From contig NZ_JAJJMP010000001.1 in assembly GCF_020905415.1 (NCBI RefSeq), positions 429,501-493,500 of the forward strand: DNA of 64,000 nucleotides. Direction: 5' to 3'. The translations under genes and the position numbers were made by a program. The stretch is from Myroides oncorhynchi (lineage in GTDB: Bacteria > Bacteroidota > Bacteroidia > Flavobacteriales > Flavobacteriaceae). The notes under the pieces are model-generated. The model did no database searches. It saw only the letters and a program-made list of their open reading frames with translations, and was not told the DNA's origin. This document shows positions 37,243 through 46,108 of the stretch, piece by piece; the stretch's first letter is position 1, and every line of letters begins with the position of its first letter.

Positions 37243-39876
37243 CTATTTTAATCCAGCTAAGCTGTGTTCGATAGTAGCAATTTTAGCTAAAGCATCTGCT
37301 TCTTTCTTTCTTTCATTCTCAATAACCTGAGCAGGAGCACCACTTACGAACTTCTCGTTAGATAGTTTACCTTGTACAGATTTCAAGAATCCTTTTAAGT
37401 ATTTCAACTCTTCTTCTAACTTAGCGATTTCTTCTTCTACATTTACACTTCCTGTTACAGGAATAAAGTATTCATTAGAGTTAACTCGGTAAGATAGCGC
37501 CCCGCTTACTTGCTCAGTAACATACTCTATAGAAACAATGTTCCCTAATTTAGAGATAATACTGTCAAAGTAAATAGATACTTTATCGTTGTTGATTACT
37601 TTTAAATCAATCGTTTCTTTAAACGAAATATTCTTGTCTTTTCTGATTGTACGGATACCCGCGATAACCTCAGTCGCTAATTCAAACTCTTTAATTAAGT
37701 TCTCATCGAAAGACGTCATCTCTGGCCAAGAAGATACTACAAGAGCTTCCTCAGCTGTACGCTCATTAATATGTTGCCAAATCTCTTCTGATAAGAAAGG
37801 CATAAATGGATGCAACAATTTCAAGTTAGCTTCTAATAATGCAATTGCTTTGTCAAAAGTAACCTTGTCTATTGGTTGTTGATATCCTGGTTTAATCATT
37901 TCTAAGAACCAAGAGCAGAAGTCATCCCAAACTAACTTATAGATAGCCATAAGTGCATCAGATATTCTATATTTCTCAAAATGGTCTTCGATCTCTACTA
38001 ATGTCTTCTGAAGTTTAGCTTCGTACCATTCTATTGACACTTTAGAAGATTCTGGTTGCGGGATAGTCTCAGATACTTCCCATCCTTTGATTAAACGGAA
38101 TGCATTCCACACTTTATTAGTAAATGCCTTACCTTGAGCACATAACTCTTCGTCAAACATAATATCATTACCAGCAGCAGCAGATAATAACAGTCCTACA
38201 CGTACTCCGTCCGCACCGAACTTATCAATTAATCCTAAAGCATCAGGAGAGTTACCTAATGATTTAGACATCTTACGACGTTGTTTATCTCTCACGATAC
38301 CCGTAAAGTACACGTTTGTAAATGGTTTTTTACCTGTGTACTCATATCCAGCCATAATCATACGTGCTACCCAGAAAAAGATAATGTCTGGTCCAGTCAC
38401 TAAGTCATTCGTAGGATAGTAGTAGTTATACTCTTCATTCTCTGGGTCAGTAACACCATTAAACACAGACATTGGCCATAGCCAAGAAGAGAACCACGTA
38501 TCTAAAGCATCCTCATCCTGTTTTAAATCAGCAGCAGTTAATCCTGCATTACCTGTTTTATCTTTTGCTAATACTACAGCTGTTTCAATATTTTCAGCTA
38601 CTACAAAATCTTCTTTACCAGTACCATAATAGTACGCAGGTATTTGTTGTCCCCACCATAACTGACGAGAAATATTCCAATCACGGATATTCTCTAACCA
38701 ACTTTTATAAGTATTATTATATCTACTTGGATATAACTTCACCTCTTCAGTTTCCATTACAGCAGATAAAGCAGGCTTAGCTAACTGCTCCATTTTAAGA
38801 AACCACTGATCAGATAATCTTGGTTCTATTACCGCTTTTGTACGCTCAGAAGTACCTACATTGTTGATATAGTTTTCTACTTTATCTAGTGCTCCGATAG
38901 ATTCTAATTCTAATTCTATCTCTTTACGTACTACAAAACGGTCTTTACCTTTATAATGCATACCCAACTCATTAAGTGTAGCATTAGCATTAAAGATATC
39001 GATAATCTCTAAATTATGTCTCTCTCCTAAATCTTTATCGTTTATATCATGAGCCGGAGTTACTTTCAAACATCCTGTTCCAAACTCCATATCTACATAC
39101 TCATCAAAGATGATAGGTACTACTCTATTACAGATTGGTACAATAGCATTCTTCCCTTTTAAGTGAGCATAGCGTTCATCATTAGGATTAATACAGATAG
39201 CTGAATCACCTAAGATAGTCTCTGGACGTGTAGTAGCGATTACTAAGTACTCATTACTACCCTCTATTTGATATTTTAAGTGGTACAGTTTCCCTTGGCG
39301 TTCTTCATAGATTACTTCTTCATCAGACAGTGTAGTTAACGCTTCTGGATCCCAGTTAACCATACGGTAACCACGGTAAATTAATCCTTTATTATATAGG
39401 TCAACAAATACTTTTATCACTTGTTCAGACATCTCTGGATCCATAGTAAACTTCGTACGATCCCAATCACAAGAACAACCTAATTTTTTAAGTTGATCAA
39501 GGATTACTCCACCGTACTCTTCTTTCCATTCCCAAGCATGTGCTAAGAACTCTTCGCGTGTTAAATCGTTTTTATTGATACCCTGCTCTTTCAATTTTGC
39601 GACGACTTTAGCTTCAGTAGCGATAGAGGCGTGATCTGTTCCAGGTACCCAACAAGCGTTAAGCCCTTTTAAACGAGCACGACGTATTAATACATCTTGA
39701 ATCGTATTGTTCAACATATGTCCCATGTGTAATACTCCCGTAACGTTCGGTGGTGGTATTACAATCGTGTAAGGCTCTCTATGGTCAGGAGTTGAGTGGA
39801 AAAAATTATTTTCCATCCAGTACTGATACCATTTTTGCTCTACTTGCTTTGCGTCAAATTGTGCAGGAATTGTCAT
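37243..39876 (-). CDS. valS: Valine-tRNA ligase
   Basis: Charges tRNA-Val; 877 residues. The class I signature HMGH is at 50-53 ([16 protein letters not shown]), the editing domain shows [13 protein letters not shown], and [11 protein letters not shown] marks the ATP loop. An anticodon-binding domain and the C-terminal coiled-coil arm ([20 protein letters not shown]) complete the protein. It is a single-gene unit ended by a hairpin and starts divergently from the DUF1573 gene. Confidence 0.98.
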   Translation of the reverse strand: MTIPAQFDAKQVEQKWYQYWMENNFFHSTPDHREPYTIVIPPPNVTGVLHMGHMLNNTIQDVLIRRARLKGLNACWVPGTDHASIATEAKVVAKLKEQGINKNDLTREEFLAHAWEWKEEYGGVILDQLKKLGCSCDWDRTKFTMDPEMSEQVIKVFVDLYNKGLIYRGYRMVNWDPEALTTLSDEEVIYEERQGKLYHLKYQIEGSNEYLVIATTRPETILGDSAICINPNDERYAHLKGKNAIVPICNRVVPIIFDEYVDMEFGTGCLKVTPAHDINDKDLGERHNLEIIDIFNANATLNELGMHYKGKDRFVVRKEIELELESIGALDKVENYINNVGTSERTKAVIEPRLSDQWFLKMEQLAKPALSAVMETEEVKLYPSRYNNTYKSWLENIRDWNISRQLWWGQQIPAYYYGTGKEDFVVAENIETAVVLAKDKTGNAGLTAADLKQDEDALDTWFSSWLWPMSVFNGVTDPENEEYNYYYPTNDLVTGPDIIFFWVARMIMAGYEYTGKKPFTNVYFTGIVRDKQRRKMSKSLGNSPDALGLIDKFGADGVRVGLLLSAAAGNDIMFDEELCAQGKAFTNKVWNAFRLIKGWEVSETIPQPESSKVSIEWYEAKLQKTLVEIEDHFEKYRISDALMAIYKLVWDDFCSWFLEMIKPGYQQPIDKVTFDKAIALLEANLKLLHPFMPFLSEEIWQHINERTAEEALVVSSWPEMTSFDENLIKEFELATEVIAGIRTIRKDKNISFKETIDLKVINNDKVSIYFDSIISKLGNIVSIEYVTEQVSGALSYRVNSNEYFIPVTGSVNVEEEIAKLEEELKYLKGFLKSVQGKLSNEKFVSGAPAQVIENERKKEADALAKIATIEHSLAGLK

Positions 39877-39976
39877 TTACTTAATAATTTTACTTGTTTT
39901 TAACATTTTTTAAAGTCGCTTATAAAGGTAATAATACTTTAATTAAATTTTAATTTAAGCACTATTACTTTTTACG

Positions 39977-39984
39977 TATCTTTG
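39977..39984 (+). promoter_or_regulatory. Minus-7 box TATCTTTG upstream of the DUF1573 gene
   Basis: TATCTTTG stands 123 bases before the ATG at 40107, which implies a leader of about 115 bases. No clear TTG is found upstream. A nearer promoter without this motif cannot be excluded. Confidence 0.4.
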
Positions 39985-40106
39985 TAGCATGCAAAAATAT
40001 GGATTACAATGCAATTACAAAAGATAACATCTTACTTTAAATGTTTATTTTTATTTGCATGTAATTCTAAAGTTTTTAATTTTACAAAACAACAAATAGA
40101 AAAATA

Positions 40107-40496
40107 ATGAAAAACATTTTAGCATTATTAGTTTTGGTTTTGACAAGTGCAGTAACATTTGCACAAAAAGGACCTAAGATTCAATTCAAAGCAGAAAACA
40201 ACACAATTGATTATGGAACTGTGGTAAGAGGAAAAGATAATGGAATAAGATCTTTTGAATTTACTAACGTTGGTGATGAACCATTAATTATTACTGCTGT
40301 AAGATCTACTTGTGGATGTACAGTTCCTTCTAAACCAGAAGAACCTATTTTACCTGGTCAAAAAAGTAAAATTGACGTACAGTATAACATGGCTCCTGGT
40401 AAAATCAGTAGAACTATTACTGTAGAATCTAATGCAGTCAACTATACTAATGGTGTAGTAGCACTTCGCATTAAAGGAGATGTGGTGAATAACTAA
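40107..40496 (+). CDS. DUF1573-family secreted protein
   Basis: Exported protein of 129 residues with a signal peptide (about 1-19) and a single immunoglobulin-like DUF1573 domain: IDYGTVVRGKDNGIRSFEFT, then NVGDEPLIITAVRSTCGCTV, KSKIDVQYNMAP. The family is abundant in Bacteroidota envelopes and has no defined biochemical role; the CGC pair is a family hallmark. It is a single-gene unit with a very regular terminator. Confidence 0.92.
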   Translation: MKNILALLVLVLTSAVTFAQKGPKIQFKAENNTIDYGTVVRGKDNGIRSFEFTNVGDEPLIITAVRSTCGCTVPSKPEEPILPGQKSKIDVQYNMAPGKISRTITVESNAVNYTNGVVALRIKGDVVNN

Positions 40497-40511
40497 TCAG
40501 AAAATAGACCG

Positions 40512-40553
40512 AAAAACAAAAGGGATCGCATGAGCGATCCCTTTTTTGTTTTT
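40512..40553 (+). terminator. DUF1573 gene terminator
   Basis: AAAAGGGATCGC and GCGATCCCTTTT pair perfectly around ATGA. The symmetry extends into flanking A and T runs, so it could act in both directions. Confidence 0.9.
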
Positions 40554-40628
40554 CGCTACTAATTTAATACTACACTTCTGTCGTTATCAGATCATATTCA
40601 AAAGCTGAGGATTTAGCAATTTATTTGA

Positions 40629-40715
40629 GACAAGAGCTCGTCAAGAGTGAAGCAAGAATTCTTCAGTAAAAAGGATTTATAGTAGAGTAATATTGAAGAA
40701 GTATTGAAGTGGTTA
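40629..40715 (+). repeat. R2 dispersed repeat, copy 2
   Basis: GACAAGAGCTCGTCAAGAGT, then TTCTTCAGTAAAAAGG, TTTATAG and AATATTGAAGAAGTATTGAAG follow the same order as in the minus-strand copy at 25195-25300. The match is imperfect, with short gaps. Confidence 0.55.
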
Positions 40716-40862
40716 TTATCTCTTTTGGACAGACTAAATCAAGATTTGTAAAGCATTGATGTTCTATAAGATCAGTATGATGTCTGTGTACGTTGTTCTA
40801 CATACTAACCTTAAAAGTTAAATCATGAAGTATCTATATGTACCTTTTATCCCTAAATAACT

Positions 40863-40890
40863 AAAAAAGGAATTGCTAACGCAATCCCTT
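40863..40890 (-). terminator. Terminator of the CpsB-type phosphatase gene
   Basis: AAGGAATTGC and GCAATCCCTT pair with one mismatch around TAAC. On the minus strand a T run follows. It lies 31 bases after the stop. Confidence 0.75.
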
Positions 40891-40921
40891 CAATGTCATA
40901 CAGCTATTACAGCCGTTATAT

Positions 40922-41659
40922 TTACTCTTTAAAGAATATATTATTTGCTATCGCTTTCTCTAGATTCTTTACTTCTTTGATTTGTATCTTAGCATCAAAA
41001 CCTCTAATGTGTTTCATATGGTGAATATCAGATCCTACATAATCTATCATATCATTATTCAGCAAATGATTAGCCGCCTCTAGTACATGTCCTCCATAAT
41101 ACCCTGTAGTAGACAGTAGATTCATCTGAAACTTACAACCTGATTTTTTTAGCTTCTTATACATCTCTGTATTTTTATGGTAGAAGTTATAACGCTCAGG
41201 ATGTGCTAAAATAATCTCATATCCATTCGATTTTAAATGAAATAGAATATCCATTAACTGGATCGGAGGATTAATATATGACATCTCTACTAATACATAG
41301 TTATCTTTTATCGTTAGTAACTTTTCAGATAACACACGTTGCAAGAAACTCTCATCCATCATATACTCAGACGCTACTCTTAACTTCAATGAAGCAGCTT
41401 CTTTAGGTAGTACTTGTAACACCTCATCATATTTCGCTAAGATTCCCTCTCTCGTATTATCCCATACTAACGGTGTAGTATGTGGTGTAGTAATCGCTTG
41501 ATCAAAGCCTAACGCTTTCATAGACTCAATGATTGCTTTAGTATCTTCTTTAGTCTGCGCCCCATCATCTATACCAAACATCAAATGTGAATGTATATCC
41601 ACAAAATTATTAGGTATTAAGGTCTTTAATTCAGGTTTAGATTTAAATAATCCGAACAT
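40922..41659 (-). CDS. CpsB/YwqE-type protein-tyrosine phosphatase
   Basis: Manganese-dependent PHP-fold tyrosine phosphatase of 245 residues. The metal-binding start is VDIHSHLMFGIDDGA with His23 and His25, followed by TTPHTTPLVWDN, ILAHPERYNFY and the late IDYVGSDIHH. Enzymes of this group dephosphorylate Wzc/CpsD-like kinases in capsule synthesis. Such a kinase is encoded at the left edge of the window, about 40 kb away, so a functional pair is plausible. It lies 22 bases after the DUF4105 gene. Confidence 0.92.
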   Translation of the reverse strand: MFGLFKSKPELKTLIPNNFVDIHSHLMFGIDDGAQTKEDTKAIIESMKALGFDQAITTPHTTPLVWDNTREGILAKYDEVLQVLPKEAASLKLRVASEYMMDESFLQRVLSEKLLTIKDNYVLVEMSYINPPIQLMDILFHLKSNGYEIILAHPERYNFYHKNTEMYKKLKKSGCKFQMNLLSTTGYYGGHVLEAANHLLNNDMIDYVGSDIHHMKHIRGFDAKIQIKEVKNLEKAIANNIFFKE

Positions 41660-41681
41660 ATATTTATAATATTTTTTTGTA

Positions 41682-42803
41682 TTAATTATTATTGCGTTTG
41701 AGTAATCTCATCTCCATTGCTAAGCTAATCATCGTCAACAACACTAAAGGTAAGGTAATTAATAACTTCTGACTAGTAATATTTAACACAATATATAAGA
41801 TCACACTTAGTAATGTTAAAACTTGTAGCCCTTTAATCAACTTTACCTTATTTCTTAAAAAAGGCAATAACAAAAAAAAGGGACTACACAATAGAATTGT
41901 ATTGTTATTTAATAATTCACCATGAAGTGAGTAAAATCCTACTGCAAAAAAGAAAAGCCCTAAAAGCCCCATAATTACAAAATAACAACTTCTTATTACG
42001 CGATTATTCATTAATACAGTTAAGATCAATACTATTAAACAAAAGAACCACATAGAATTAACACTGATACCAATATTTTCTATAGATGCATCAGGCTCAA
42101 ATACTGTAATAGTCTCTGAGACTAAGGGTTTATCATCTATCTTAGTTTCTGCCAATCCATACATAAACTTATCTGGCAAAAATAACAATGTACTCTGTAC
42201 ATCTACCTTAGAACCAAATATTAAATTAATACCTAACATCTCAAAATATCTACTACTTAAATACGAATTCAAGATTGTTCTATATGTTTCTGTATTCCCT
42301 TCTACATCTACCTTTACAGGAGATTTGATACTGCTATTTACAATATCTACCACCTTAGTCGTACAATTCTGATCGATAAACTTATAGATATAATATTTAT
42401 TAGATTCTTCTAGAGATTCATTAAGTTTACCCCATATCACCTGCTTCTCTGTATCAGACAAATCCAAAATCTGCTCATACACTGAACGGTTATCGTATAT
42501 ATATCCTTCTAAAAAGTTTTTATACGTAGAATATTCCGCAAAATACAATAAATTCCCCTTCACGAACTTCCCATAAAAATTAGGTTCACTAAAAGCAAAC
42601 ATACCATAATTATACACACGATCTATTCCTTGGAAAGGATCGCTAACACGTATAGCAGTATGTCCAAACAATGAATACAACTGGTCGCCTGTACCTACAG
42701 TTAATACACTAATCTCTGCTCGATCTGATAATGGACGTTCATTCGGAAAAGCTATCTGTACCATACAAAGACAGAATAGTACATATATTATTTTTTTTAT
42801 CAT
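41682..42803 (-). CDS. DUF4105 (Lnb N-terminal domain) membrane protein
   Basis: Envelope protein of 373 residues. After a signal peptide (about 1-20) comes a periplasmic domain with SVLTVGTGDQLYSLFGHTAIRV, YNYGMFAFSEPNFYGKFVKG and FIDQNCTTKVVDIV. Four or five membrane helices fill residues 250-365. The periplasmic domain belongs to DUF4105, the family of Bacteroides Lnb, a lipoprotein N-acyltransferase; the conserved His in GHTAIR and Cys in NCTTK would be its active-site candidates. That activity is inferred. It precedes the CpsB-type gene in one transcript. Confidence 0.8.
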   Translation of the reverse strand: MIKKIIYVLFCLCMVQIAFPNERPLSDRAEISVLTVGTGDQLYSLFGHTAIRVSDPFQGIDRVYNYGMFAFSEPNFYGKFVKGNLLYFAEYSTYKNFLEGYIYDNRSVYEQILDLSDTEKQVIWGKLNESLEESNKYYIYKFIDQNCTTKVVDIVNSSIKSPVKVDVEGNTETYRTILNSYLSSRYFEMLGINLIFGSKVDVQSTLLFLPDKFMYGLAETKIDDKPLVSETITVFEPDASIENIGISVNSMWFFCLIVLILTVLMNNRVIRSCYFVIMGLLGLFFFAVGFYSLHGELLNNNTILLCSPFFLLLPFLRNKVKLIKGLQVLTLLSVILYIVLNITSQKLLITLPLVLLTMISLAMEMRLLKRNNN

Positions 42804-43119
42804 GCGTTCTTATTGATTTATAACTCAACGTATAATTTGGTTCTTACAAAAATACTTTACTAATCTTTGATTTACAATAAAAACATACACTCTAAACAAT
42901 ATATAAATAATCTGACTCTACAACATTCAAAAATAAAGAGAATTACTCCTCTCCATCGATTAACTTTTACTTTAACAAGATTACATCATCACTATACTTT
43001 CGCAGTGGTTTTAACCCATAAATCGCAGTTGATTTATTATAAAACTATACTTGTCGCATTTACTCTCTTCTACATGTACCTAATATATTAATTCTCTAAC
43101 AAACGTTTAGTCACCTAAA

Positions 43120-43257
43120 CCCAGATTCCGCATTAGCCAAATACTACAAAGCAATTCTACTTCATATCTCTTTCATTAGTTCTTAAACCATACTATAACT
43201 AATTCAGTGCTATTTTGTATAATTACTTTTCGTTTATATGTCTATCGCAGAATCAGG
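43120..43257 (-). repeat. R1 dispersed repeat, copy B
   Basis: Reverse orientation relative to copy C. It shares CATTAGCCAAATACTACAAAG, GCAATTCTACTTCAT, the TCTTTCATTAG and CCATACTATA internal words and AATTACTTTTCGTTTAT. At the distal tip CGC is followed by AGAATCA where copy C (read in the same sense) has TGATTCT, its reverse complement. Confidence 0.85.
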
Positions 43258-43354
43258 ATAAATATAGTAGATAGTACAATAAAACATATCTAAAGGTAAA
43301 TCGTATTATATAAAGTAATCCTTATAAACACTATAAAAATTAGTAACTTTATGA

Positions 43355-43362
43355 TACATTTG
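43355..43362 (+). promoter_or_regulatory. Minus-7 box TACATTTG upstream of pssA
   Basis: TACATTTG is 53 bases before the ATG at 43416. No TTG is seen at the expected distance. Confidence 0.45.
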
Positions 43363-43415
43363 TATGATAAAATACAAGTAACTCGTTATAGAGTTTATAC
43401 AAACAAATTTTAGCT

Positions 43416-44156
43416 ATGAAAAAACACATTCCTAATGCTATCACTTTATTGAACTTACTTTCAGGATTAATTGCCTTAGTGTATGCATTTGATGACAATA
43501 TCCACATGGCATTCTTATGGGTATGTTTAGGGATATTTTTTGATTACTGGGACGGATTCGTTGCACGCATCTTAAATGTAAAAAGTGAAATGGGCTTACA
43601 GCTTGACTCTTTAGCAGATATGGTGACAAGTGGAGTAGTACCCGGTTTAGTAGTATATAAAATGTTAGCCAGCATTCAAGAAAATCAAGAAATATACAAT
43701 CTAACTCCTGAAACATACTATATGGGAGTAGTACCATACCTAGGGTTTATCATTACTTTAGGAGCTGCATATAGATTAGCAAAATTCAATGTCGATACTA
43801 GACAAACTGACTCATTTATAGGCTTACCTACACCTGGTAATGCTTTATTCATATTAAGTATCCCGATGATTATCTCTACAACTAAATCAGAAGAAATTAT
43901 CTCGATATTAAGCAATCCTTATTTATTAGTAATGATAAGCATCCTAAGTGCTATCATCATGAATGCAGAACTTCCATTGTTCTCTTTAAAAGTAAAACCA
44001 AATAACTTAGGAGCATATAAACTTCAGATAGGTTTTGTAATTATATCATTAATACTACTAATTAGCTTGTTATATCTAGCTATACCTATTATTATACTAG
44101 TATATATTTTACTATCAATCATAATGAATATGTCTAAAAAGCAAAAAGCTAACTAA
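43416..44156 (+). CDS. pssA: CDP-diacylglycerol-serine O-phosphatidyltransferase
   Basis: Makes phosphatidylserine, the precursor of phosphatidylethanolamine, in the inner membrane. The 246-residue polytopic protein carries the complete CDP-alcohol phosphatidyltransferase motif Asp46-Gly47-x2-Ala50-Arg51-x8-Gly60-x3-Asp64-x3-Asp68. Six to eight hydrophobic helices surround it and the last 60 residues are strongly hydrophobic. It is a single-gene unit followed by two consecutive hairpins. Confidence 0.95.
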   Translation: MKKHIPNAITLLNLLSGLIALVYAFDDNIHMAFLWVCLGIFFDYWDGFVARILNVKSEMGLQLDSLADMVTSGVVPGLVVYKMLASIQENQEIYNLTPETYYMGVVPYLGFIITLGAAYRLAKFNVDTRQTDSFIGLPTPGNALFILSIPMIISTTKSEEIISILSNPYLLVMISILSAIIMNAELPLFSLKVKPNNLGAYKLQIGFVIISLILLISLLYLAIPIIILVYILLSIIMNMSKKQKAN

Positions 44157-44160
44157 AAAT

Positions 44161-44191
44161 AAAAAACGCTATCTAATTAGATAGCGTTTTT
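44161..44191 (+). terminator. pssA terminator
   Basis: AAAAACGCTATCTA and TAGATAGCGTTTTT pair perfectly, 4 bases after the stop codon. Confidence 0.9.
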
Positions 44192-44205
44192 CATTTTATC
44201 TATCT

Positions 44206-44248
44206 AAAAAAAAGCAATATTATAGTATCTATAATGTTGCTTTTTTTT
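44206..44248. terminator. Second hairpin after pssA
   Basis: AAAAAAGCAATATTATA and TATAATGTTGCTTTTTT pair with one mismatch and have A and T runs on both sides. It is a back-up terminator or may act on leftward transcription. Confidence 0.7.
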
Positions 44249-44459
44249 ATAGCTATTCCATATTGCATAATAATTATTCACATTTTTAAAGTTATAAAAA
44301 ACAACAATATTCACAATACGAGTATTTAACTTATAAAGTTTCATTTCATCACTTTATAACTATTCATTGGCATAATTATTGGAAACATTATTATAAACTT
44401 TTTTTTCATACTACTTTTTTTGCCCTATACATTCTACCCCAAGTATAGGGCTTTTATTC
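44249..44459. other. AT-rich interval with unexplained inverted repeats
   Basis: No gene is seen. It contains TTATAAAGT/ACTTTATAA (44331-44339 and 44351-44359) and a hairpin GCCCTATAC/GTATAGGGC (44422-44430 and 44443-44451) followed on the plus strand by TTTTATTC. The second has the form of a rightward terminator although no rightward gene precedes it. Confidence 0.45.
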
Positions 44460-44849
44460 TTAGACTACAGATCCCAAATTGCTAGTATCTGTTTTTCCAT
44501 TTTGCTGATAAGTTAATTCATCACAATACACTATTTGATTACACTTTATAATAAATGTAGCTAATACCTTTATTTGACTTCTACTTCCATCCTTCTTTTC
44601 AATAGACACTGTATGATTAGTAAATACAATATCACCTTCTTCTATGATATGATTAAACTCTAAGGTTAATTGATGTGTCAGTTCTTTTAACTTTTGAATA
44701 TGCATTGTAAACTGATCAAAATTAAAAATCACACCATCTACACACTGCATATATTTCTTAGAAAAATACAGTTCTATCACTGAAGGGTCATAAATAGCGT
44801 TTTCTAATAATGCTTTGAAACAGCTTTTCACAAGATCTTTGTTAGTCAT
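44460..44849 (-). CDS. NTF2-like (SnoaL-type) protein
   Basis: Small alpha+beta cone-fold protein of 129 residues. The pattern ALLENAIYDPSVIELYFSKKYM, QCVDGVIFNFDQFTMHI, FNHIIEEGDIVFTNHTVSIE and IVYCDELTYQ fits the NTF2-like superfamily, whose members are small-molecule binding proteins or isomerases. The substrate is unknown. The start codon is 10 bases from the end of an IS1595-type element that separates the gene from a likely promoter at 45840-45866. Confidence 0.75.
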   Translation of the reverse strand: MTNKDLVKSCFKALLENAIYDPSVIELYFSKKYMQCVDGVIFNFDQFTMHIQKLKELTHQLTLEFNHIIEEGDIVFTNHTVSIEKKDGSRSQIKVLATFIIKCNQIVYCDELTYQQNGKTDTSNLGSVV

Positions 44850-44859
44850 AATTTATTTT

Positions 44860-45817
44860 ATTGAGTTATTGGTTTAGTTTCCGTTAATCATATTTAAGGT
44901 AGTTGGTTTCGCTTTAACCATCTTTACAATTGTGTTATGAAAAATAGTTCCCTTAAATAAGGATCTATTTAATCTATATACGAATTCATTAAAGTAAGCT
45001 TGGATGTATTTCTTATTGATATGTGAAGGTACAGTCCTAATCCAGGATTTAAGTTGGTGAATTACTACGTGTAATTCTTTAAAATTAGCCCCTTTATCAC
45101 TTTCTTTTTGAGTGATGTTATACTTTTTTTTCAAAGGATTATACCCTCTCCATTTATCCGTAATTACATTAGCATCTTCTGAAATATGTTGTTCAAATAT
45201 AGTAGTTAATGATTTAGCAGAATAATCGTCAATACACTTAACATATGCTCTTTTTACTTTGCTATCAGTAGTTAACTCAACAGCTATCACTGCTTTAGTT
45301 TTTTTGGTATCATAACTTCTCCCTGGTTTTCCTTGTTCATATCCCCCCACAACGAACTCATCTACATGGACTGTCTCAGTCATAGGATATTGTTCACTAC
45401 TTTGCATAGCTAGGCGAACCTTGTGCATAAAGCCCCATGCTGTTGGCTGGCTTATACCATAACGTTTACCCATTTGAATACTAGAGATGCTTTTGGTAGA
45501 AGTTGTCATCTCAAACACAATCATAAATGCTTTATGTAAACCAAACTTAACTTTATGAAATAAAGTATTAGCAGTTGAACTCTCAACATGTTCACAGTTA
45601 TAACAATAGTAAGAATGATTAGTTTTTAAGCAACCTTTTTTATGACCACATTTTACACAAGTAAAACCGTTTGACCACTTAATTTTACTTAAATAAGCTT
45701 TACATGCTTCGTCATCTGGTAGTTCTTTTACTAAGTTCAGAATGTTTTGACCCTTAAATATTTCCATACTATGGATTTTAAGATACTAATATACGGATGT
45801 TAAATTAATAACTCAAT
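44860..45817 (-). mobile_element. IS1595-type insertion sequence, complete
   Basis: The element of 958 bp carries one transposase gene. Its ends form a 25-bp imperfect inverted repeat, ATTGAGTTATTGGTTTAGTT and onwards (44860-44884) against the reverse complement of 45793-45817, with 20 of 25 positions identical. An 8-base direct repeat TTTATTTT stands at 44852-44859 and 45821-45828, offset 3 bases on the right side, so the target duplication is ambiguous in this AT-rich DNA. The left repeat contains the transposase stop codon. Confidence 0.8.
44874..45767 (-). CDS. IS1595-family transposase
   Basis: DDE-type transposase of 297 residues. An N-terminal zinc ribbon has Cys37, Cys40, Cys55 and Cys58 (CVKCGHK, CYNCEH). 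A helix-turn-helix follows (SSIQMGKRYGISQPTAWGFM). The ISXO2-like domain starts at VHVDEFVVGG, with Asp136 and Asp204 (VITDKWRGY) as the first two catalytic residues and Glu261 in FNEFVYRLNR. The frame is intact and full length, so the element may be active. Confidence 0.93.
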   Translation of the reverse strand: MEIFKGQNILNLVKELPDDEACKAYLSKIKWSNGFTCVKCGHKKGCLKTNHSYYCYNCEHVESSTANTLFHKVKFGLHKAFMIVFEMTTSTKSISSIQMGKRYGISQPTAWGFMHKVRLAMQSSEQYPMTETVHVDEFVVGGYEQGKPGRSYDTKKTKAVIAVELTTDSKVKRAYVKCIDDYSAKSLTTIFEQHISEDANVITDKWRGYNPLKKKYNITQKESDKGANFKELHVVIHQLKSWIRTVPSHINKKYIQAYFNEFVYRLNRSLFKGTIFHNTIVKMVKAKPTTLNMINGN

Positions 45818-46108
45818 TATTTTATTTTATTCTTCTATGCAAAACTAAAATCTCCAAAAGATACAAGCGATAACATTTGTTATTAAAACTTTTCGTTTAT
45901 TTTAAATTTCTTAAAATATTTAACACTTCATTACTACTAGTACTTATTTATCCATCAAATAGATGGTACTTTTATAATACTTCATCTAAAATCCACACAA
46001 ATTAAAAACATCATTTCATTACACAAACCTCATTTTAGCCTGCCATTGTATTTAATAATTGCATTATTTGATTTAATTACATATTTTTAATAAAAAAATA
46101 ACAAAATA
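45768..46108. other. Interval between the IS and putP
   Basis: It contains the right IS end, the displaced promoter of the NTF2-like gene and the AT-rich leader of putP. No gene is seen. Confidence 0.6.
45840..45866 (-). promoter_or_regulatory. Candidate promoter of the NTF2-like gene, displaced by the IS
   Basis: On the minus strand TTG (45864-45866), 16 bases and TAGTTTTG (45840-45847) form a slightly tight Bacteroidota promoter that points to the NTF2-like gene across the IS. Confidence 0.45.

Larger units (their letters stand above)
40497..40921. other. Gene-less interval between convergent genes
   Basis: This stretch holds two terminators and an R2 repeat copy (40629-40715). I see no gene or tRNA in the remaining bases. 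Confidence 0.7.
42804..43415. other. Gene-less divergent interval between the DUF4105 gene and pssA
   Basis: The 612 bases contain a low-complexity open frame at 42867-43091 that I do not accept as a gene, an R1 copy (43120-43257) and a minus-7 box for pssA. Nothing else is recognised. Confidence 0.7.

Noticed and set aside
42867..43091. Open frame of 74 codons on the plus strand between the DUF4105 gene and pssA
   Set aside because: Composition is low-complexity and rich in His, Thr, Tyr and Leu, with no recognisable family, no ribosome-binding context and no terminator. Probably a chance frame in AT-rich DNA.
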